From positions 7,566,001 to 7,616,000 of the forward strand of contig NC_079875.1 in NCBI RefSeq assembly GCF_029227915.1: DNA of 50,000 bases, written 5' to 3'. Position numbers and translations under genes: made by a program. The notes under the pieces are model-generated. The model made no database searches. It was not told the DNA's origin and saw only the letters and a program-made list of their open reading frames with translations. The DNA is from Hydractinia symbiolongicarpus. Its lineage: Eukaryota; Cnidaria; Hydrozoa; Anthoathecata; Hydractiniidae. The stretch's first letter is position 1. Every line of letters starts with the position of its first letter. This document shows positions 47,201 to 50,000 of the stretch, in pieces.

Positions 47201-50000
47201 GCAACATTGTATTTAAACTAATTGCTGAAGATACAGACGCTGGTGATAATCGAGACGATTGTTATTCTCTATTGTAGTCATCGCTGTTCGTTGTCTGGTG
47301 AAGATTTGAATCGTCAGTGGAAACATCCAGATGAAAGACGTCATCCAACGATCTACCATACAAAATCTATCCTACAAGTCATGAAAGCTTTCAATAAAAC
47401 TCCTGTTGTGAGTGGTGTGGTCTTCTTATGTTTTTTTTAGTGCTGCGTAAATGTTGAATCAATTCCTATTCTTTTTTGTAAGTTTGACCAAGGTGAATTT
47501 TTCTATCTTTGCCTGATTGCCCTTTAGATAGAAAACGAGTTTATTTCATAAAACAGAATTTGAAAGTAACTCATATTCACTTAAGTTTATGGTACGTTTG
47601 TGAAATGAAAAATGTTTTTAAAATTCCGGTTAAAATTAAAAGAAAAATAAGAAACAAAATAAAGAAGATATTGTAAAATTTTAATACCAATCCTACCTTC
47701 CGTTTAGGTCTTTGTGGACTTCCATGGCCATTCGCGCAAAAAGAACGTGTTTATGTATGGCTGCTCTTCTCCGCAGATCGCATCCTCTGACAGCCATATG
47801 TCTTTACACGGAGAAACAGAAGCTAATCTATCATCTAGTACATCTTTTGAGAGCTCTCCAATGGAGAAGTTAAACAAGGAGTTATTCTGGAACGACGACC
47901 CTGTCCAGGTAAGGGTTAACACATTTACACAACTACAAGACAACCCATGTAGCAGCTATGCCATAGCAGCAGAAATGTTTTCTTAGAACGGCTGAATCAT
48001 GATGAACTCATAGATGGTTACTCAACAGCCACCAGATTTTAACGGATAAATATTCAGAATTGTTTAAGATTACCACGAAAGAAGAATGGCGGTTTCGTAT
48101 GACAAAACTTTCATTGCGCATGCCTTTTCATGCTGAAATTTTGCGACTTTTGCCAAGTTTATTTGTGGGTTTTTGATAGAAAGTGTTGTGTGGTGTTGCA
48201 TCGCGTGTTATTTCGTGACGTCATATATAATTCAGATCACATTATAAGACTTTTTTTAACTCTTTACCGTAGACATTTTTAGGATGTACATTAATGGTAC
48301 TAATTCTCACAGTATTTTTGCGTTTTTCGTGGATATCTATATTATAATACCCGTATACGTCTGTCCGTCCGTCCGTCCGTCCGTCTGTCTGTCACGCAAA
48401 ATGGTAGCTTATGAAAATTAATTTTGGCGCATGAAATAACTAAAATAGCTATTCTACGCCAGGATAAAAAAAATTCAATTTATACAAAGGAGCCTTTTTT
48501 TTCTACTTCGTATAGGTATGAATTAGTCATTTTCGTCCAAGTATTATTATTTCATAACATTACTTCCATTCACGTAAATAAATTACCGCGAAATGTTCTG
48601 CAAACGATTATACGTGAAAATAAATTCCCGCGAAATGTTCTGCAAACGATTATACGTGAAAATAAATTCCCGCGAAACGTTTTGCAAACGATTATACGTG
48701 AAAATAAATTCCCGCCAAATGTTCTGCAAACGATTATACGTGAAAATAAATTCCCGCGAAATGTTCTGCAAACGATTATACGTGAAAATAAATTCCCGCG
48801 AAATGTTCTGCAAACGATTATACGTGAAAATAAATTCCCGCGAAACGTTTTGCAAACGATTATACGTGAAAATAAATTCCCGCGAAATGTTCTGCAAACG
48901 ATTATACGTGAAAATAAATTCCCGCGAAATGTTCTGCAAACGATTATACGTGAAAATTAATACCGCTAAATGTATTTTATCCGTCCTGTTTTAGCAAAAT
49001 ATAATTTTTTAGTTCCTCAACATTCAAGTATATTATCTTTTTTTCGTGTGTCAAATTTATTTTTGTATTTTTCTCTTTTTTTTTAACAGGGTAAAATTTT
49101 AGACTATTTGAAATCTGTCTGTTCTATTTCGACTCCGTGTGAACGGAAGGCGTGAATGACCAACTGCAATTTTTATTGCAGACAAGCAAAATTCTCAATG
49201 ACTGGGTGCTAATCTTCTTATTTCCACTCTATTTTTTCTTAGCTTCTACCCCGAATAATGAGCTCAACATGTCCCTGTTTCGCTCTCCAAAACTGCAACT
49301 TCACCGTAGAGAAATCTAAAGAAGCTACGGCTCGTGTTGTTGGCTTTAGAGAGTTTGGAATCACAAATTGCTATACGATGGAGAGCACATATTGTGGTAT
49401 GGATCAAGGTCCATATAAGGTAAGTGTTTCTTTTTATAACTTCTATCAGAAATTGCACTCTTCCCCTGCCTTGCATTTTTGGCTCTCCTACTGTGGTAAA
49501 TATTGTCTCTTCTTTAACTATTTTATTACGTAATTCAGAAAACTAGTGAGTGGTCCGTGAAAAGCTTTTTATACAGAATTGCGTGCCTCTCGCTACTTGC
49601 GGTACCAAAGTGCGTGACAGACAGACGGATACGGGTATTATAGTATAGATTTGGGACTATTCAGAGTATCATGGTACAAATGAAATAGAAATTTTAGAGG
49701 GGGCTAAAAACTTATGGCGCACTGAGCAGCGGTTAGGATTTAAAATGTTGTAAAATATTTTTTTCTAAACTGGTTCTTAGCGTTCTTATGAAAAGGCTTC
49801 CGCAGGGTATGTCTTTTCGACAAGTAACAGGGGGGGGTTGATCAGTTTTAATTTTGAATTTTTTTTATATCATTGACAAAATATTTGGATTTTTTATTTT
49901 TAGGGAAATCAGATTGGTACTCGAGAATTGGAAGAAACAGGTCGTTTCTTTTGTCTTAGTTTATTGAGATTAAGCTTGTCTACCAACATACAGTTAAGTG
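26493..50000 (+). CDS. AGTPBP1: Cytosolic carboxypeptidase 1 (AGTPBP1/CCP1/Nna1), 3'-partial, 25 exons traced
   Basis: A zinc M14D metallocarboxypeptidase that removes glutamates from the side chains and C-terminus of tubulin and other proteins in the cytosol, important for microtubule and axoneme stability. The spliced model gives about 1,113 codons before the right edge, against 1,226 in human, with phase continuous at every junction. The order is a short start exon, N-terminal armadillo-type helices, an acidic linker, then the CCP N-domain and catalytic domain. Metal ligands are H864 and E867 (HPGE) and H961 (DFHGH). The catalytic base is E1069 (YTMEST), with LNRQW and NPDGVING also present. 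The start ATG at 26493 (MASPKGK) joins in phase to [10 protein letters not shown] but is the least certain exon. CCP1 is favoured over CCP4 because of the long N-terminus; the two are close relatives. Confidence 0.95.
27045..29089 (-). mobile_element. pogo/Tigger-type DNA transposon remnant
   Basis: The ends are inverted repeats of ATACCRTAAAGCTTYGATTA (left near 27044, right near 29090), with TA dinucleotides flanking TACC...GGTA as expected for the Tc1/mariner-pogo superfamily. Just inside both ends are several copies of a motif like GGCGCTTAATCGAGGGG / GGGCGCTTATTCGAAGG, in opposite orientations. The interior encodes a decayed Tigger-like transposase on the minus strand. It lies in AGTPBP1 intron 1. 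Confidence 0.85.
27370..28330 (-). pseudogene. Decayed Tigger/pogo transposase
   Basis: Read on the minus strand in several broken frames, it shows family landmarks in the right order. [20 protein letters not shown] (CENP-B-type helix-turn-helix, around 28160-28240) comes first, then YTMDETP with the first catalytic Asp around 28045-28065. [14 protein letters not shown]...[10 protein letters not shown] follows (27784-27981). The C-terminal LKSW..LSKEMIQ.SF.SC.....DGSEDD is around 27410-27500. Frameshifts and stops make it non-functional. It was autonomous in origin and probably inserted long before the Harbinger element. Confidence 0.82.
29226..29400 (+). repeat. Dispersed repeat (ATGTATAGGATC family), copy 2
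   Basis: It contains GTTTGAAACTCTGACCAAAATAATGTATAGGAATGTGTGCTTTTAACGAACCGTTAA-like sequence and, downstream, TTCTTACCTGTTGCCTTTATTGAGTAGA-like sequence, both shared with the copies near 21165, 29800 and 38950. It is diverged and unclassified, in AGTPBP1 intron 1. Confidence 0.55.
29680..29960 (+). repeat. Dispersed repeat (ATGTATAGGATC family), copy 3 with internal duplication
   Basis: It has the leader ACGAGTCGATAAAGCCTGTG, then TTGCCTCTATTGTGTAGAGC and GCTGATCAAGGAAATGTATA. A second partial unit follows (GAAGAAAATGTATAGGATCA at about 29905). It is the most complete copy in the window. No coding sequence was recognised in 29961-30362 downstream, which is plain intron sequence. Confidence 0.6.
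31650..32695 (+). pseudogene. Harbinger DDE transposase (DDE_Tnp_4), one frameshift near the end
   Basis: The intact frame runs from ATG 31650 for 303 codons. Catalytic residues are D173 (GFIDGT), D254 (YGDPAYP) and E290 (RVSVE), the nuclease triad of Harbinger transposases that cut and paste the element. PFAM-type landmarks GHKRHHGYK and GPIEGSRHD are also present. Directly after E290 the match to the family moves to another frame (from about 32522). It continues with [20 protein letters not shown] and [18 protein letters not shown] to TGA 32693-32695. A single-base loss around 32514-32524 explains this. The protein read in the first frame ends early with an unrelated tail (stop at 32559-32561), so this copy is probably inactive. 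The partner gene lies 228 bp beyond on the other strand. Confidence 0.92.
32923..34805 (-). pseudogene. Harbinger Myb/SANT-like accessory protein gene, five exons, with frameshifts
   Basis: Minus-strand exons are 34805-34618, 34314-34228, 33906-33832, 33723-33628 and 33537 to about 32923. In Harbinger elements this partner binds the transposon ends and carries the transposase into the nucleus. Exon 1 starts [18 protein letters not shown]. Exons 2-4 are paralogous (S/T-Q-rich, each ending (S)LTEK or SEK) and all have phase 2-2. Exon 5 holds the trihelix/SANT-like domain ([15 protein letters not shown]...[10 protein letters not shown]...[11 protein letters not shown]) and a charged coiled-coil tail ([20 protein letters not shown]...LQKLEK). 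The frame must shift twice in exon 5, both times at A-runs (near 33314-33322 and 33142-33151). These could be decay or sequence errors. Confidence 0.8.
37660..37975 (+). repeat. Degenerate tandem repeat, roughly 55-60 bp period (AGTPBP1 intron)
   Basis: Recurring blocks resemble TTTTCGGCTTACACCATCTTCAGTAMATAAGTTG: near 37678, 37728, 37825, 37848, 37896 and 37938. They are diverged and of uneven length, and no coding potential was seen. Confidence 0.6.
38840..39088 (+). other. Unrecognised open frame in an AGTPBP1 intron, possibly transposon-derived
   Basis: An 82-codon frame starts ATG 38840 ([20 protein letters not shown]). The first ~45 residues have a Trp plus spaced Leu/Tyr pattern that could be the start of a Myb/SANT-like DNA-binding domain. 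The end runs into a dispersed repeat of the ATGTATAGGATC family (38945-39095). It is not part of AGTPBP1: the flanking exons 38078 and 39189 join in phase without it. It is likely a transposon fragment, and I do not recognise the family. Confidence 0.25.
39990..40348. mobile_element. hAT-like MITE, 359 bp, with TIRs and target duplication
   Basis: The ends are CAGGCCTATCAAT (39990-40002) and its reverse complement at 40336-40348, starting CAG and ending CTG as in hAT elements. CATATT is repeated directly on both sides (39984-39989 and 40349-40354). The interior has no coding sequence. It lies in the AGTPBP1 intron 39912-40488, 78 bp after the donor. Confidence 0.82.
42127..43383. other. AGTPBP1 intron with a diverged internal repeat
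   Basis: No gene was seen. A block with GTGTC..GTAGCACAACTCTTTTCC..GCACACACA...GACAAAATAT (about 42440-42500) is repeated in diverged form at about 42768-42825. The 79-codon frame at 42683 overlaps that second copy. Confidence 0.45.
44097..44475 (+). repeat. (GTT/TTG)n trinucleotide-rich tract (AGTPBP1 intron)
   Basis: Perfect GTT/TTG runs at about 44236-44288 with imperfect runs on either side through to 44475. They cause a poly-Cys-like frame on + (44081-44449) and a Thr-rich frame on minus (44195-44551), neither of which is a gene. The tract lies in the 515-bp intron 44065-44579. Confidence 0.92.
46935..47170 (+). repeat. Two-copy tandem repeat, about 112-127 bp, with GTGGATTTTTCCAC hairpins
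   Basis: CTCTA..ATAATAGCCGT starts both copies (46935 and 47062), and GTGGATTTTTCCAC, itself a 5-bp-arm hairpin, lies near the end of both (47033 and 47145). The second copy is about 15 bp shorter. It lies in the AGTPBP1 intron 46644-47277 and resembles the ATAATACCCGTA...GTCTGTC repeats at 48340 and 49610. Confidence 0.7.
48345..48412 (+). repeat. (GTCC)n microsatellite block with ATAATACCCGTATAC leader
   Basis: CTATATTATAATACCCGTATACGTCTG is followed by repeated GTCC/GTCT and then GTCACGCAAAATGG. The block 49607-49648 has the same arrangement inverted (GTGCGTGACAGACAGACGGATACGGGTATTATAGTATAG), so the two are inverted copies of one repeat about 1.2 kb apart. Confidence 0.75.
48580..48965. 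repeat. 42-bp minisatellite, nine copies (AGTPBP1 intron)
   Basis: Nine units of exactly 42 bp (48580-48957), then a short partial. The core is CCGCGAAATGTTCTGCAAAC followed by GATTATACGTGAAAAT. Units 3 and 7 share the same AAACGTTTTG variant, suggesting that a four-unit block was duplicated. Since 42 is divisible by 3, frames on both strands stay open (48424-48960, 48583-48939, 48593-48994) with a 14-residue period. The array lies inside the intron 47909-49242, so these are not expressed as part of AGTPBP1. Confidence 0.95.
49607..49648 (-). repeat. Inverted copy of the ATAATACCCGTA/GTCTGTC repeat
   Basis: The reverse complement reads CTATACTATAATACCCGTAT, CCGTCTGTCTGTCACGCAC, matching 48345-48412 with fewer GTCC units. 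It lies in the last visible AGTPBP1 intron (49420-49903). Confidence 0.7.

Larger units (their letters stand above)
43987..50000 (+). other. AGTPBP1: AGTPBP1 CCP N-domain and zinc carboxypeptidase domain
   Basis: Exons: 43987-44064, 44580-44658, 44811-45028, 45793-46003, 46535-46643, 47278-47407, 47708-47908, 49243-49419 and 49904 to the window end. Seen in order: [56 protein letters not shown] (two zinc ligands), [45 protein letters not shown] (third ligand), [30 protein letters not shown] (catalytic Glu) and [19 protein letters not shown]. All key residues are intact. After MYGC the exon 47708-47908 carries a Ser/Glu-rich stretch ([13 protein letters not shown]) that looks longer than in vertebrates. 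Confidence 0.92.

Noticed and set aside
48424-48994. 178- and 133-codon frames with 14-residue repeats
   Set aside because: They are created by the 42-bp minisatellite inside an AGTPBP1 intron.
1-50000. CRISPR arrays, operons or prokaryotic signals
   Set aside because: The window is eukaryotic, with spliced genes; the tandem arrays lack spacer structure.

Overview
The window looks like AT-rich, intron-dense nuclear DNA from an early-branching animal, probably a cnidarian. The evidence is long multi-exon metazoan genes with GT-AG introns, tRNA-derived SINEs, and animal-type Harbinger and Tigger DNA transposons. The species call is inference; nothing in the sequence proves it. There are no bacterial features.

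Three conserved genes lie on the + strand. (1) ELP1, the Elongator scaffold subunit, runs from before the left edge to 19425. I traced 31 exons in frame. The 5' end lies outside the window, and one short internal segment was not found. (2) UQCR11/QCR10, a small subunit of respiratory complex III, occupies 20979-22520 plus a 3' UTR exon. (3) AGTPBP1/CCP1 (Nna1), the tubulin deglutamylase, starts at 26493 and runs off the right edge. I traced 25 exons with continuous phase, including all the metal and catalytic residues. These are unrelated housekeeping genes: tRNA wobble modification, respiration and tubulin modification. I see no shared operon-like unit.

Introns and intergenic DNA are full of repeats. 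A 3.6 kb PIF/Harbinger transposon (31488-35108) has intact 17-bp terminal repeats and a 3-bp target duplication. It sits 57 bp upstream of an AGTPBP1 exon. It carries a frameshifted DDE transposase and a tail-to-tail Myb/SANT-like partner gene with three paralogous in-phase exons. A 2.0 kb pogo/Tigger remnant (27045-29089) lies in AGTPBP1 intron 1. A 359-bp hAT-like MITE (39990-40348) has a perfect target duplication. Two long SINE copies share a tRNA-like head with a third element. A dispersed repeat occurs as an inverted pair (about 22-1262 and 11341-12024) flanking about 10 kb of ELP1.

The most unusual signals are local duplications at splice sites. In ELP1 a 47-bp unit holding the 3' splice site plus the first exon bases is repeated, giving six tandem acceptors (9886-10120). 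Two other ELP1 exon ends have duplicated donor regions. Other striking items are an 18-bp satellite with a 90-bp higher-order period (8774-9209), a perfect 34-bp hairpin (17620-17692), and a 42-bp minisatellite open in several frames (48580-48957). Exon coordinates were assigned by eye from homology, splice consensus and phase; transcript data would be needed to confirm them.
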